This document shows, in pieces, positions 26,245 to 34,702 of a DNA stretch of 64,000 nt. The position numbers and the translations under genes were made by a program. Position 1 is the first letter of the stretch, and each line of letters begins with the position of its first letter. This stretch comes from Starkeya sp. ORNL1 (GTDB lineage: Bacteria; Pseudomonadota; Alphaproteobacteria; Rhizobiales; Xanthobacteraceae): NCBI RefSeq assembly GCF_012971745.1, contig NZ_CP048834.1:1736001-1800000 (forward strand), read 5' to 3'. The notes under the pieces were generated by a model. The model did no database searches, was not told where the DNA came from, and saw only the letters and a list, made by a program, of their open reading frames with translations.

Positions 26245-27111
26245 TCATTTGGACCCTCCCCCCCAAATGATCCACGATCGTGGCGGGCGAAGCTTAGGGT
26301 TCGCTTCAAGGTCCCTAAAATACCTCCTGTTCAGGATGCGCATATCGACGTCTGAAGGCATCCTTTGGGTGGAACCCTCGGTCGGATGAGTGTGCGCCAC
26401 AATCCACCCGTCCTCCGGCAGCGGACACGCCTCGTGGTTCCCACTATACAACTTGGTAATCGGCTTACCATCCAAGCGATGCCGGACAATAAGAAACTCC
26501 ACCTTTCGACCATTCAACGTGCTGAGTTTGTATACCTCGCCGAAAGTCACGGGTCGGCCGACGATGATTACCCCCTTTTGTCCCGGCAAGGCCCCGGTCC
26601 GCATCAGCTCATCCATAGAAACGTGAGTTCCAAGTCCCGGCGTCCGAGGTGCCGAATAGTTCTTGCCGCCCTCTTGGTTCAGCGCGCCGTGTTCGAACGC
26701 GTGTTGGGAGGGGTCACGTTTTGAATAGTCCGTCCGGAACCGTCCAGCCGCGGGATCGGGCGGGGCGAAGATCTCCGCGTTGCTCCAGCCCGGCGGCGCC
26801 TCGGGGACGGCACGCGCCGCCGGCGGGCGCTCCGGTGGCGGCATGCGGTTCTCGTAGGCGTTCGGCGGCCGGACTGGCGGCGCCCCACCGGCGGGCACTA
26901 TTTCCGGGCGCGCGAGCGGGTTCGTCAGCCCGCCGATGAGCGGCTCGGCATAGTCGCGGATGGCGCGGCCGCCTTGCGCGATCAGCTGCGGCAAGTGTTC
27001 CGCCGCCGCGACGATGCCGCCGCCGGCGAGGTCGCCGCCGAACTCCGCCAGCGGCTTCAGCGGCTCCGGCGCGGCCTCGCCGGCCAGCGTGCCGGCGCCG
27101 CCGGAATTTCA
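26245..27111 (-). pseudogene. Polymorphic toxin with JAMM/JAB domain, lacking its N-terminus and frameshifted at the end
   Basis: Open from a junction at about 27111, where a palindromic R2 repeat replaces the upstream half. It has the central region (LAGEAAPEPLKPLAEFGG, LPQLIAQGGRAIRDYAEPLI) and the whole C-terminal domain: GWIVAHTHPTEGSTQRMPSD with the JAMM signature H-x-H-x10-S-x2-D. A run of seven G (26258-26264) shifts the frame so the end reads GGGSK and stops; with six G it would continue to GHGKEP and overlap the immunity start, as in the intact copy. Not expressed as a full toxin. Confidence 0.75.
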
Positions 27112-27325
27112 CGCGATCCCGGATCGGCCTGCGGCCGTCCGGGATGATGCCGGTGGGGGTGGGAAGCGGAGGAAGGGGGCGCTGGGCTTCAGCATCCTTC
27201 GAGGCCCGGCTTTGCCGGGCACCCCGCAGTTGGCCATTGGCCAACTGCTAGAGATGAGGTTGCTTTTTTCAGATGAACCTCATCCTGAGGTGCCGCGAAG
27301 CGGCCTCGAAGGATGCTCGCACAGC
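27105..27325. repeat. R2 and inverted R1 repeats
   Basis: R2 half at 27108-27147 fused to the truncated toxin, then R1 at 27188-27230 and the opposite R1 at 27276-27322, with a 10-bp inverted repeat gttggccatt/ggccaactg at the R1 end. Confidence 0.65.
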
Positions 27326-27421
27326 GCCGCCCTCACCCAATAGCCGGCTTCTCATCCCCCTCGGTCGGCCAATGAGAGGACTCCGCAACGCAGCTCTTAG
27401 GGCTGTTCCCGCAGCCACGGC

Positions 27422-27709
27422 TCAACGCCAATCGGTCTTTGCTCTTCGCCATGGCTGGAAAGGCGATTCTCGCCATGCTTCCCACCCTTCGGGGAGATCG
27501 GTCAGTTCGCCGATACTGTTATCCTGGTCGAACATCTCCCCCAAGGCGACGATAGCAGCGTCCTCTACCCTAGATTCCTCCGCACCATGAAACTGCCAAC
27601 CGCCATCATCCTCATCATGGAACACATGGGCGATCCAGTCCTCGGATCGGAGAATCTTCCACGTCGTTATGACGGCCATATTCCACGGGTCTGGGAAGTT
27701 CCAGTTCAT
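27422..27709 (-). CDS. DUF2185-like immunity protein, copy 1
   Basis: 95 residues: MNWNFPDPWNMAVITTWKIL, DWIAHVFHDEDDGGWQFHGA, FDQDNSIGELTDLPEGWEAW. The DDGGWQF..., LGE.F..D.SI.EL.DLP.GW.AWR pattern is that of the DUF2185/Imm33-type immunity family (assignment by pattern only). Two more copies lie at 40781 (broken) and 47440. Four immunity-type genes are stacked here behind the intact JAMM toxin. Confidence 0.65.
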   Translation of the reverse strand: MNWNFPDPWNMAVITTWKILRSEDWIAHVFHDEDDGGWQFHGAEESRVEDAAIVALGEMFDQDNSIGELTDLPEGWEAWRESPFQPWRRAKTDWR

Positions 27710-27734
27710 TCAAGCCTGACCGGAGCATCGAGAT

Positions 27735-27800
27735 ATGCCGCGCACTTTACGTCGTCCCAAGGTGCAAGCGCCGGCTAGCCCCGAAGGATGCTGAAGCCGA
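27735..27800. repeat. Degenerate R1 repeat
   Basis: cgtcgtcccaaggtgcaagcgccggctagccccgaaggatgctgaag: an imperfect R1 unit between two immunity genes. Confidence 0.5.
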
Positions 27801-27816
27801 GCGCCCTATTCGCCCT

Positions 27817-28125
27817 TCACATCGGGAAATTCTCGTCGACCACCATTTCGGCGAAGCGCTGCGGCGTCATCGCTGCGCCGTGCTCGCTGGCAATCTCGAG
27901 ATTCCTCAGCCACATGGCGTTGAACGTCGCGGGCATGTCGGGCGGGAACTCCATCACCGATGCGACCACCTCCTGCCAGGTACCCCTCGCAGAGAAGCTC
28001 CTGCCGAGATGAGGGGCCATTTCGCGAAGCTTCCTCTCTTCTGTATCCGAGAGCTCGCCTATGGACCAGAGGACGTATTTCTCCAGCAACATGATCAACC
28101 GTTTATTCGTATAACGGTCGCTCAT
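27817..28125 (-). CDS. Probable immunity protein
   Basis: 102 residues: MSDRYTNKRLIMLLEKYVLW, SIGELSDTEERKLREMAPHL, and MWLRNLEIASEHGAAMTPQR with the end FAEMVVDENFPM. All-helical, soluble. A remnant of the same C-terminus (LRNLEIARAHNDNLMPQRSA) is fused behind the SseB-like gene at 41.1 kb, so this gene type belongs to the shuffled immunity pool. Confidence 0.62.
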   Translation of the reverse strand: MSDRYTNKRLIMLLEKYVLWSIGELSDTEERKLREMAPHLGRSFSARGTWQEVVASVMEFPPDMPATFNAMWLRNLEIASEHGAAMTPQRFAEMVVDENFPM

Positions 28126-28142
28126 GATCTTTCCCCATACGA

Positions 28143-28421
28143 TCAGGCATCATAGGTTGCGTAATAGATGACCCTGTCGCAGATTTCCTGGAACGCACCA
28201 GCGCGCCGGAGATCATCGGACCAATCTTCGAGGAACTCGCGCGCTATGAACACTTCCAGAAAATACTTGAAGCCAAGACGCACCGCCTCCTCGATGGCCG
28301 CTTCATCCTCAAAATCGGGAAGCACGATAGCCTCCGCATCACCGCGCCATGGCTCTTTCGCGTAAATGATGCCATCGTCACTGAGTTCGTCCAATGTGCG
28401 AATGGCTTCGAGCAGCGTCAT
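28143..28421 (-). CDS. Probable immunity protein
   Basis: 92 residues from MTLLEAIRTLDELSDDGIIY; contains AKEPWRGDAEAIVLPDFEDE and FLEVFIAREFLEDWSDDLRR. Small acidic protein of a kind common in toxin-immunity loci but without a name I can assign. Start chosen at the ATG behind GGGAAAC rather than the longer frame. Confidence 0.6.
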   Translation of the reverse strand: MTLLEAIRTLDELSDDGIIYAKEPWRGDAEAIVLPDFEDEAAIEEAVRLGFKYFLEVFIAREFLEDWSDDLRRAGAFQEICDRVIYYATYDA

Positions 28422-28450
28422 TATGTTTCCCGATCCTGCACAGACGGAGC

Positions 28451-28699
28451 TCAACTCTGCTGCGGCGGCACCACGTTGAAAGGCCGTTCGACAACCGGAG
28501 CGCCGAGTTCAAGCAGTCGGTCAACGGCCATCTGGTGCAGCCGCGAATCTTCTATAAGGAGAGTAAATTCGGCACCACTTGGACCGATAAAACACACAAA
28601 ATCACCAAGCGGCGTTCGTTCGATATAATAAATATCTAATTTACTTCCGTCACCGAACAGAAGATCATCAACTTCGGATATGTTTATCAGCTTGTTCAT
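28451..28699 (-). CDS. Immunity protein of the JAMM toxin
   Basis: 82 residues, MNKLINISEVDDLLFGDGSK, LDIYYIERTPLGDFVCFIGP, AVDRLLELGAPVVERPFN. The start overlaps the toxin stop by 4 bases (ATGA), so the two are co-translated. Paralogs at 25984 and 25652. Cytosolic, acidic. Immunity role inferred from coupling. Confidence 0.72.
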   Translation of the reverse strand: MNKLINISEVDDLLFGDGSKLDIYYIERTPLGDFVCFIGPSGAEFTLLIEDSRLHQMAVDRLLELGAPVVERPFNVVPPQQS

Positions 28700-30390
28700 G
28701 GCTCTTTCCCGAATCCTGGAAAATACCTCGTATTGTCACTTGGGCCAGGTCCCCAGATGATCCATGATGGTGCCGGGCGAGCTCTAGGGTTCGCTTCGAG
28801 CTCTCTGAAGAATCTCCTGTTCACAATTCGCATGTCGATGTCAGACGGCCACCTCTGGGTTGGACCTTCCGTTGGGTGCGTGTGCGCTACAATCCACCCT
28901 TCATTCGGTAGCGGGCAGGCCCGAAAGTCACCGCTATATAATGTGGTCACTGGCCTCCCATCCAACCGATGCCGGACAATAACGAACTCCACTCTGCGGC
29001 CATTCAGCGTGCTGAGTTTATACACATCGCCGAACTGTATCCTGTCGTCCGTAAGAATAACCCCTGCTTTCCCCGGCAAAGCGCCGGTTCGCATCAGTTC
29101 ATCCATCGAAGCATGGGTTCCGAACCCGGGCGTCCGAGGTGCTGAATAGCCTCTCCCGCTTTCCTGACGCAACACCTCAACGCCGCCCGCGGATGGTACG
29201 ACTTCGTGGTAGTCCGTCCGGAACCTCGCCGTGGCGGCATCGGGCGCGGCGAAGATCTCCGCATTGCTCCAGCCGTGCTGCGTTTCGGGGACAGCGCTCG
29301 CCAATGGCGGGCGCTGCGGCGGTGCCATCCGGTTCTCATATCCCTCGAACGACCCCGGCGCCGGCATCCCACCCACGGTCGCCACAGCCGGGCGCGGGAA
29401 CTGGTCCATCGCCCCGCCAATGAGCGGCGCCGCGAAGTCGCGGACAGCGCGACCGCCTTGTGCCAGCAGCCGCGGCAGGTCTTCCGCCGCTGCGACGATG
29501 CCGCCGCCGGCGAGGTTGCCGCCGAACTCGGCCAGCGGCTTCAACGGCTCCGGTGCCGCCTCCCCCGCCAGCGTACCGCCGCCGCCGCCAATGCCGCCGG
29601 CAACCGCCTCGCCGCCGAGCGCGCGCAGCGTGTTCGAATTGCCGAACACCGTCTTGAGGAGGCCCGGAAGCCGGGTGCCGGCAACGACTGCGCCGGCGCG
29701 CAGCAGCGCCTGCGGGGCGATGGCGTAGGCCGCACCCTCGCCCGCCGCGCGCGCCGCCTTCTCCGCCAGGGTGACGGCGCGCACCTTCGCCGGGTCCGGT
29801 ATGCCGGCATAATGTTCGAGGTTGGTCGCGATCGAGCGGGAGCCGAGCGGCAGGTCACCGAGGTTCGAGATCTCCGAGCCGGCCACCGCGTTGACGCCGT
29901 CAATGCCGCGATTGACCAGCCAGGTCGCGGCATCGACCGGGAAACCCAGCGTGCCATAGACGCCCTCGCTGAGCCCGGCCGCGGCATTGCGCGCCAGCCC
30001 GTCGCCTTCCTGTTGCACAGGGGTTTGCGCAGAGGGTACGGCGGGCACAGGTGCCGGCGCAGGCCGTTGCGGAGCCGGCGGGATGACCGGCGGCAGATGG
30101 ACGCCGATCGAGGGGAGGAACCGGCCCGGCGGAGTCGGCGGCGGCGGCGCGTTCTGGCCGAACCGCCGGGGATCCAGCAACTCCTGGAAGAACTTGCCCG
30201 GCGGCGCGCTCGGCGGCGGCGCAAACTGGCCGAACAGCCGCGGGTCCAGCAGTTCCTGGAAGAACTGGCCCGGCGGCGCCGCGGCGCGAGGCGGCGGCGC
30301 ACCCGGCGTATCGCCATCGGACGGCGGCGAGCTGATGTCGCCATCCTCCGAGGTGATGGCCGGAGGTGGGGTAATATAGATCCGCAGCAT
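28696..30390 (-). CDS. Polymorphic toxin-like protein with C-terminal JAMM/JAB metallopeptidase domain
   Basis: 564 residues; ATG at 30390 (MLRIYITPPPAITSEDG) with AGGAA upstream. Residues about 40-115 are three Pro-rich repeats (PPGQFFQELLDPRLFGQFAP, PPGKFFQELLDPRRFGQNAP, PPGRFLPSIGVHLPP). Residues 140-310 are the Gly/Ala-rich amphipathic core shared with the toxin array (NAAAGLSEGVYGTLGFPVDA, GEGAAYAIAPQALLRAGAVV). The C-terminus carries GWIVAHTHPTEGPTQRWPSD: H-x-H-x10-S-x2-D, the zinc site of JAMM/JAB peptidases, a known toxin-domain class. It is coupled to an immunity gene. It sits between head-decoration genes and the gp4-like gene. Confidence 0.75.
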   Translation of the reverse strand: MLRIYITPPPAITSEDGDISSPPSDGDTPGAPPPRAAAPPGQFFQELLDPRLFGQFAPPPSAPPGKFFQELLDPRRFGQNAPPPPTPPGRFLPSIGVHLPPVIPPAPQRPAPAPVPAVPSAQTPVQQEGDGLARNAAAGLSEGVYGTLGFPVDAATWLVNRGIDGVNAVAGSEISNLGDLPLGSRSIATNLEHYAGIPDPAKVRAVTLAEKAARAAGEGAAYAIAPQALLRAGAVVAGTRLPGLLKTVFGNSNTLRALGGEAVAGGIGGGGGTLAGEAAPEPLKPLAEFGGNLAGGGIVAAAEDLPRLLAQGGRAVRDFAAPLIGGAMDQFPRPAVATVGGMPAPGSFEGYENRMAPPQRPPLASAVPETQHGWSNAEIFAAPDAATARFRTDYHEVVPSAGGVEVLRQESGRGYSAPRTPGFGTHASMDELMRTGALPGKAGVILTDDRIQFGDVYKLSTLNGRRVEFVIVRHRLDGRPVTTLYSGDFRACPLPNEGWIVAHTHPTEGPTQRWPSDIDMRIVNRRFFRELEANPRARPAPSWIIWGPGPSDNTRYFPGFGKEP

Positions 30391-30782
30391 GGAAATATTC
30401 CTGAAGAACATCCCCGCCGCACACCTGCGCGTCGCCGCCCGCGCTGTGCGAGCGACGGCAGGGCGGCCGGTTCGGTGGGGGAAATCGGGGAAGCCCGGGC
30501 GCGAGGGCCGGGGCGATGCTGGATCACGCTGTCATCCCGCACGGTCGCAGGTGCAGCCGGGATCGCGCGAAGTGCTGCGCAATACTTTCCTGCGATCCCG
30601 GATCAGCCTGCGGCCGTCCGGGGTGACGCGGGTGGGAAGCGGAGGAAGGGGTCGCTCGGCCTCAGCATCCTTCGAGGCCGGCCGTTGGCCGGCACCTCAG
30701 GATGAGGTTCGCCTAAAAGTACAACCTCATCCTGAGGTGCGAGCGAGAGCGAGCCTCGAAGGATGCTCACAAAGAGCCCCCC
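30391..30782. repeat. Intergenic region with R2 and inverted R1 repeats
   Basis: R2 at 30529-30628 (tgtcatcccgcacggtcgcag..tgcgatcccggatcagcctgcggccgtccggggtgac); R1 at 30662-30708 and opposite R1 at 30724-30768. No gene. Confidence 0.7.
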
Positions 30783-31073
30783 TCACCCAATAGCCGGCTT
30801 CACACCACCCGCGGCATCGGCCAGTTCGGCGGCGTACTCGCGCGCTCGCATGGCGGCCTCGTCCCGCATCGCCGCGCGATTCCTCGCCACGCGCGGCGGC
30901 GCGTCCTGGCGGGCGCCTTCCGGTTCCTTGCCTGTGGAAAACTGTGGATGGCGACGCAGCTTCGCATAGACCGCCTCATCCACCTCGATCACCGCGCCGG
31001 CACGGAGTTCCAGGCCGAACACGCTCGTCACCGCCGCCTCGTCGGGCGCCGGCGCATAGCTCACAAATCCCAT
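30783..31073 (-). CDS. Small phage head/head-tail protein
   Basis: 96 residues, MGFVSYAPAPDEAAVTSVFG, VIEVDEAVYAKLRRHPQFST, MRAREYAAELADAAGGVKPA. Follows the decoration gene and precedes the gp4-like gene in phage order (with toxins inserted). Form fits a small head-completion or DNA-packaging accessory protein; no family assigned. Confidence 0.6.
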   Translation of the reverse strand: MGFVSYAPAPDEAAVTSVFGLELRAGAVIEVDEAVYAKLRRHPQFSTGKEPEGARQDAPPRVARNRAAMRDEAAMRAREYAAELADAAGGVKPAIG

Positions 31074-31132
31074 GGTCCGCCTCTCTCGCGAACGGCGTGG
31101 GGGAGGGAGCACGCCCCCTCCCCCGCCACACG

Positions 31133-31564
31133 TCAGTTGGCCGGGAAGGCGGTGCCTTCCACTTCGCGCTTGTTCAGGTATTCCACCCACAGCGTCGCCT
31201 TGCCGGCGGAGGCCGCCGTGCCGGTCTGCGTGAACTTGGCGTAGAACACCGTGTTGGCGGCGAGCGGAATGCCGATCTGCGCCCCGGTGCCGACCTTCAC
31301 GCCGAGCGCGCCCGCCGCTGCGTTCGCCGAGGTGACGAGGCCGTCATCGTCCGCGGTCGAGCCCAGCACCAGCACATTCGTGGTGCCGGCATTGAACGCG
31401 GTCTGCACCAGCACGCCGGCGCGCAGCGGGATCGCGCCCGCCTCCAGCGCGCCGATCGGGATGCCGGTGACGAGGCCGGCATCGTCCCATTCCACCGTGC
31501 GGCGGATATGGCCGACACCGACGTCTTCGGGGTGGCGAACCGGGTTGGTCCAATAGTCGCCCAT
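31133..31564 (-). CDS. Capsid decoration-like protein
   Basis: 143 residues, MGDYWTNPVRHPEDVGVGHI, DAGLVTGIPIGALEAGAIPL and beta-strand repeats. The gene lies directly after the major capsid gene with a very strong ribosome site (GAGGAGGAG), as expected for an abundant head protein. Likely caps or stabilises the capsid shell. Confidence 0.65.
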   Translation of the reverse strand: MGDYWTNPVRHPEDVGVGHIRRTVEWDDAGLVTGIPIGALEAGAIPLRAGVLVQTAFNAGTTNVLVLGSTADDDGLVTSANAAAGALGVKVGTGAQIGIPLAANTVFYAKFTQTGTAASAGKATLWVEYLNKREVEGTAFPAN

Positions 31565-31576
31565 GATCGCTCCTCC

Positions 31577-32677
31577 TCAGACGCCGACGGCGGCAAAAAA
31601 GCCCGTGGCCACGCCGCGCTGCTTGCCGAGCACGGTGGGGTCCTGGGCCGGGTTGGGGAAGTTCTCGGAATAGCAGAGCTTCTTCATGCCCCACTTGCCG
31701 ATCATGCCGAGGCCTTCGATCTGGCCGTAATCGTCCTTCTGCTCGCGCGAGGCGTAGCGGGACTTGATGGCCCAGCCGAGCGCCTCCTGTCCGAGCAGAT
31801 AGACCGGCGAGACATCCGCGCCGCCATTGCCGATGTTGTCGTAGATCGGCATGTCGTCGACCTCGTGCAGCACGATCCCGTCATATTCGAGATCGCCGCC
31901 GAGGAAGATGCTCTCGTTGCGATCCACCACCTTGACCGCCGAGCGCACGGTCTCGGTGTCCTTGCGAAACGCGCGGAACACCAGGGGATGGGCGAAGGCG
32001 ACGAAATAGCGCCGGTTGGAACGCTCCATCACCTCGATCGGGGTGATGCGCGGGCGGGCCTGCAGCGCGATGGTCTTGAGGATGGAGAGGTTGTCGCGCG
32101 TCAGTATATCGTTGGTGGTGTCGATATTGCCGGCGGCGGTGGCAAACGTCGCTGAGTAGTTCGCCGTCGAATTGCCGAACAGCACGCGGTCGGCATTGCG
32201 GTTGGTCCAGTCGTTCTTTTCCGCCGCGGTGGCGGTGGCGAACGGCACGTCGCAATTGGCGCCGACATCGCCGAGACGATCGATGGTCTCCCATTTCACG
32301 TCTTCCATCGACCAGGTCTTGAGGTTGCCGCGCGCCGCCTTGCGTAGGTCGATGGCGGCGAAGTCCTGGTCGAGCTCGTGCATGGAAATGCCCTTCTTGC
32401 GCAAGCGCCAGAAGATGCGATCGCCATATTCGCCGAGCTGGTCCTCATGGCCGCGCAGCGGCTGCCGATCGAACAGCGTGCCGCGGACCAGGTTGGTGAT
32501 GAACTCGAAGGTAATGCCATTGCCGCGCTTGGAGGCGAACTCCTCCTTCATCACGATGGCATTGTTGGTCCCGGTCCCGGCATAGGCCGCGAACGGGTTG
32601 GTCTGGAAGAATTCGGTCGAGAACTTGTCGTCCCAGATGGACGGGGAAAGCGTCCCCGTGGCGCGGGTTTCGGCCAT
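31577..32677 (-). CDS. Major capsid protein (N4 gp56 / DUF4043 type)
   Basis: 366 residues. SPSIWDDKFSTEFFQTNPFA, ITFEFITNLVRGTLFDRQPL, LRKKGISMHELDQDFAAIDL, and FVAFAHPLVFRAFRKDTETV fit the N4-gp56/DUF4043 capsid family of HK97-fold coat proteins. It is intact and follows the scaffold gene by 11 bases. Capsid proteins of this family form icosahedral heads in podovirus-like phages. Confidence 0.87.
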   Translation of the reverse strand: MAETRATGTLSPSIWDDKFSTEFFQTNPFAAYAGTGTNNAIVMKEEFASKRGNGITFEFITNLVRGTLFDRQPLRGHEDQLGEYGDRIFWRLRKKGISMHELDQDFAAIDLRKAARGNLKTWSMEDVKWETIDRLGDVGANCDVPFATATAAEKNDWTNRNADRVLFGNSTANYSATFATAAGNIDTTNDILTRDNLSILKTIALQARPRITPIEVMERSNRRYFVAFAHPLVFRAFRKDTETVRSAVKVVDRNESIFLGGDLEYDGIVLHEVDDMPIYDNIGNGGADVSPVYLLGQEALGWAIKSRYASREQKDDYGQIEGLGMIGKWGMKKLCYSENFPNPAQDPTVLGKQRGVATGFFAAVGV

Positions 32678-32688
32678 GCCGTACTACC

Positions 32689-33447
32689 TCATCGCTTCAT
32701 GATTTCGGAAAGCGGCCGCGGCCCGCCATAGTTCTGGCTCTGCCGGGGCGCGCTATTGCGGGCGCCGGCGAAAGACGGAGGCATGGAACGGGCGAATGAG
32801 GCCGCCGGGTACTGCGGGGGCCCGCCGGCGAGCCGGCGTTCGACCTCGGCATTGATGTAGCCTTCCGGGTCGTCGCCGAACCGCGAGACGCGGGCCTGTT
32901 CGTCGTGCCACCTGACCAATTCGTCGAACGGGTTCGCCGTGTTCAGGAGGCGCACCGCCAGCGCGTTGATGGCGGGATCGCCGCTGTCGCGCAGCTCCTC
33001 CGCGGCGCGCTTGGCCGCCTCCATCCGATCGGCGCCGTGGGACTGCGCGGCGCGCAGCTCCAGCATCATCTCGCGCATCTCGTTCACCTGGTGCGCCACC
33101 GGGGAGACCTGCTGCTGCAGGAAGCCCGCGGGATCATTGGCGAACTGGGTGAGCGGATCCGGCTGCGGCACTTGCGCGTGCAGCATGTTCCGGATCTCGC
33201 CGATCTCGCGCTCGAGCGCGCGCCGCGCCTGCCGCTCCGCATGCAGCGCCTGCTGCGGCACCATCCCCGGCTGGCGCTCGGGCCGGCCGGCTTGGGTGTC
33301 GTCGGCAAGGCCGAGCGGCGTATCGGTGTGCCCGTCCTCGCTGTAAGCGTCCGCAAGGGCGCCTCCGGCGGGTTCGGGCGTGGCGGTGTCGTTGGCGGAC
33401 AGGACAGCGTCCCGGTCCGCCATGATGGCGTCCAGCGATTGGGTCAT
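32689..33447 (-). CDS. Capsid scaffold protein
   Basis: 252 residues: acidic disordered front (AYSEDGHTDTPLGLADDTQA), long helix (ALHAERQARRALEREIGEIR, MREMMLELRAAQSHGADRME), and a basic C-terminal end (PRQSQNYGGPRPLSEIMKR) that would bind the coat. Place immediately before the capsid gene is decisive. First gene of its transcription block: a promoter and a terminator lie upstream at 33.75-33.83 kb. Confidence 0.8.
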   Translation of the reverse strand: MTQSLDAIMADRDAVLSANDTATPEPAGGALADAYSEDGHTDTPLGLADDTQAGRPERQPGMVPQQALHAERQARRALEREIGEIRNMLHAQVPQPDPLTQFANDPAGFLQQQVSPVAHQVNEMREMMLELRAAQSHGADRMEAAKRAAEELRDSGDPAINALAVRLLNTANPFDELVRWHDEQARVSRFGDDPEGYINAEVERRLAGGPPQYPAASFARSMPPSFAGARNSAPRQSQNYGGPRPLSEIMKR

Positions 33448-33599
33448 GGTGGTTCCTCGTTTTCGTTGAGTGTCACGTTCGCCCTTGTGCAGCCCGGCGT
33501 CGGCGTGTGCCCGTTGTGGTCGGCATCACCATCCCGGCGAAACGGCCGCCGGCGCCGCACGCCCGTGACCCCGGCGGCGGGATGGGTTGGTGTGGAAGG

Positions 33600-33735
33600 G
33601 AGCGTTGTTCGGGGGTGGGCATCCTTCGAGGTCCACGCGACGCGCGGGCGCCTCAGGATGACGTGGTTCTTTCAGATGAACCTCATCCTGAGGTGCCCGG
33701 CAAAGCCGGGCCCCGAAGGATGTTCAAGCAGAGCG
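33600..33735. repeat. Inverted pair of R1 repeats
   Basis: gcatccttcgaggtccacgc..gcgcctcaggatgacg (33620-33663) and cctcatcctgaggtgccc..cccgaaggatgttcaagc (33679-33729). They lie between the leader terminator and the scaffold gene. Confidence 0.7.
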
Positions 33736-33752
33736 CCGCCCGCGTCCCAAGC

Positions 33753-33781
33753 AAAAAGCGCCCGGACTCAGATCCGGGCGC
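33753..33781 (-). terminator. Leader terminator upstream of the scaffold operon
   Basis: On the minus strand GCGCCCGGA-tctgag-TCCGGGCGC is followed by five T. It lies only about 40 bases after the promoter at 33799-33826. A near-identical element precedes terS (61906-61939). Confidence 0.85.
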
Positions 33782-33798
33782 AACACGGCACAATGGGA

Positions 33799-33826
33799 AT
33801 CCTACCCATCCGAGCTGTCAGGTCAA
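33799..33826 (-). promoter_or_regulatory. Sigma-70 type promoter, scaffold operon leader
   Basis: Minus-strand TTGACC (33821-33826), 16-base spacer, TAGGAT (33799-33804). The surrounding sequence (atccacag..gctttgacctgacag) is shared with the promoter before terS. The transcript would meet the terminator after about 40 nucleotides. Confidence 0.65.
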
Positions 33827-33854
33827 AGCCGGCTGTGGATAGCGCCCTCGCGCC

Positions 33855-34142
33855 TCAGCGCGAGTTGAGCTCGATTTCCTTGCAGCGCTTGCCGACGAGG
33901 CAATGCGGGTTGTCCTCGGTGGGGATCCAGGCGGGAACCGTCCACTCATTGCCTTCGCAATAGGACACATTGGAAACGAAGCGATCGAAGATATCCGGCC
34001 CGGAATACATGATCACCGCGCCGCCCTGCTGCACCGTGGCGCGCGCGGTGGAGCAGCTCATGGCAAGTGAATTCGGGCCCGCCTGCGCGAACGCCGCGTT
34101 CGCCATCAGGATGAAAGGAAGTGTGAGAAGAACCGTCCGCAT
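33855..34142 (-). CDS. Small secreted cysteine protein, paralog 1
   Basis: 95 residues with signal peptide MRTVLLTLPFILMANAAFAQ. Mature part: LAMSCSTARATVQQGGAVIM, GPDIFDRFVSNVSYCEG, and HCLVGKRCKEIE; four conserved Cys suggest two disulfides. Six paralogs lie in this island. Such genes are usual in Hyphomicrobiales chromosomes; role unknown, periplasmic or secreted. Confidence 0.75.
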   Translation of the reverse strand: MRTVLLTLPFILMANAAFAQAGPNSLAMSCSTARATVQQGGAVIMYSGPDIFDRFVSNVSYCEGNEWTVPAWIPTEDNPHCLVGKRCKEIELNSR

Positions 34143-34260
34143 GTTCCAGCCTCGCCCGTGACCCACCGTACATTACCATGTTGCCGCGCGGTCAAAGGCA
34201 AGCGCGGCGGCCCGCCTGTGGCGAGCCGCCGCGCTCCGGTCTCGGGCCTCGAAAGACGGT

Positions 34261-34548
34261 TCAGTTCTGCCCCGGCTCGATCTGCTTGCAGCGTTGCCCG
34301 ACGGGGCATTGCTGCTGGTCCTGCGTGGCGATCCAGGCCGGCACGGTCATTTCACTGCCCGCGCACTGGCCGCCATTGGCGACGTAGCGATCGAAGATAT
34401 TCGGCCCGCTCCAGATGACCACGGCGCCGCGCTCCTGAACCAGCCGCTGCGCGCTGGCGCAGCTCATGGTCAGCGAATTCGGCCCGTCCTGCGCGAACGC
34501 CGCGCCCGCCGCAATGGTGAAAGATATCGTGAGAAGCAATGTCCGCAT
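34261..34548 (-). CDS. Small secreted cysteine protein, paralog 2
   Basis: 95 residues, signal MRTLLLTISFTIAAGAAFAQ, then LTMSCASAQRLVQERGAVVI, GPNIFDRYVANGGQCAGSE, QQCPVGQRCKQIE. Same four-Cys layout as paralog 1. Ribosome site CGAGGC precedes the ATG, a feature shared by the family. Confidence 0.75.
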   Translation of the reverse strand: MRTLLLTISFTIAAGAAFAQDGPNSLTMSCASAQRLVQERGAVVIWSGPNIFDRYVANGGQCAGSEMTVPAWIATQDQQQCPVGQRCKQIEPGQN

Positions 34549-34702
34549 GTTCCAGCCTCGCCCTTGAACCCGGCATGAATTTACCGGCGTTGCTGCCTTT
34601 ACGGAAGCAGATCGCGGATGAAGCTTGCGTGATGGTCATTTCGGCTGCCGGCAGGCGGCGGCGGAACGCATGCTCCGCCGCCGGCATCTCGCGGCAGCCA
34701 CG

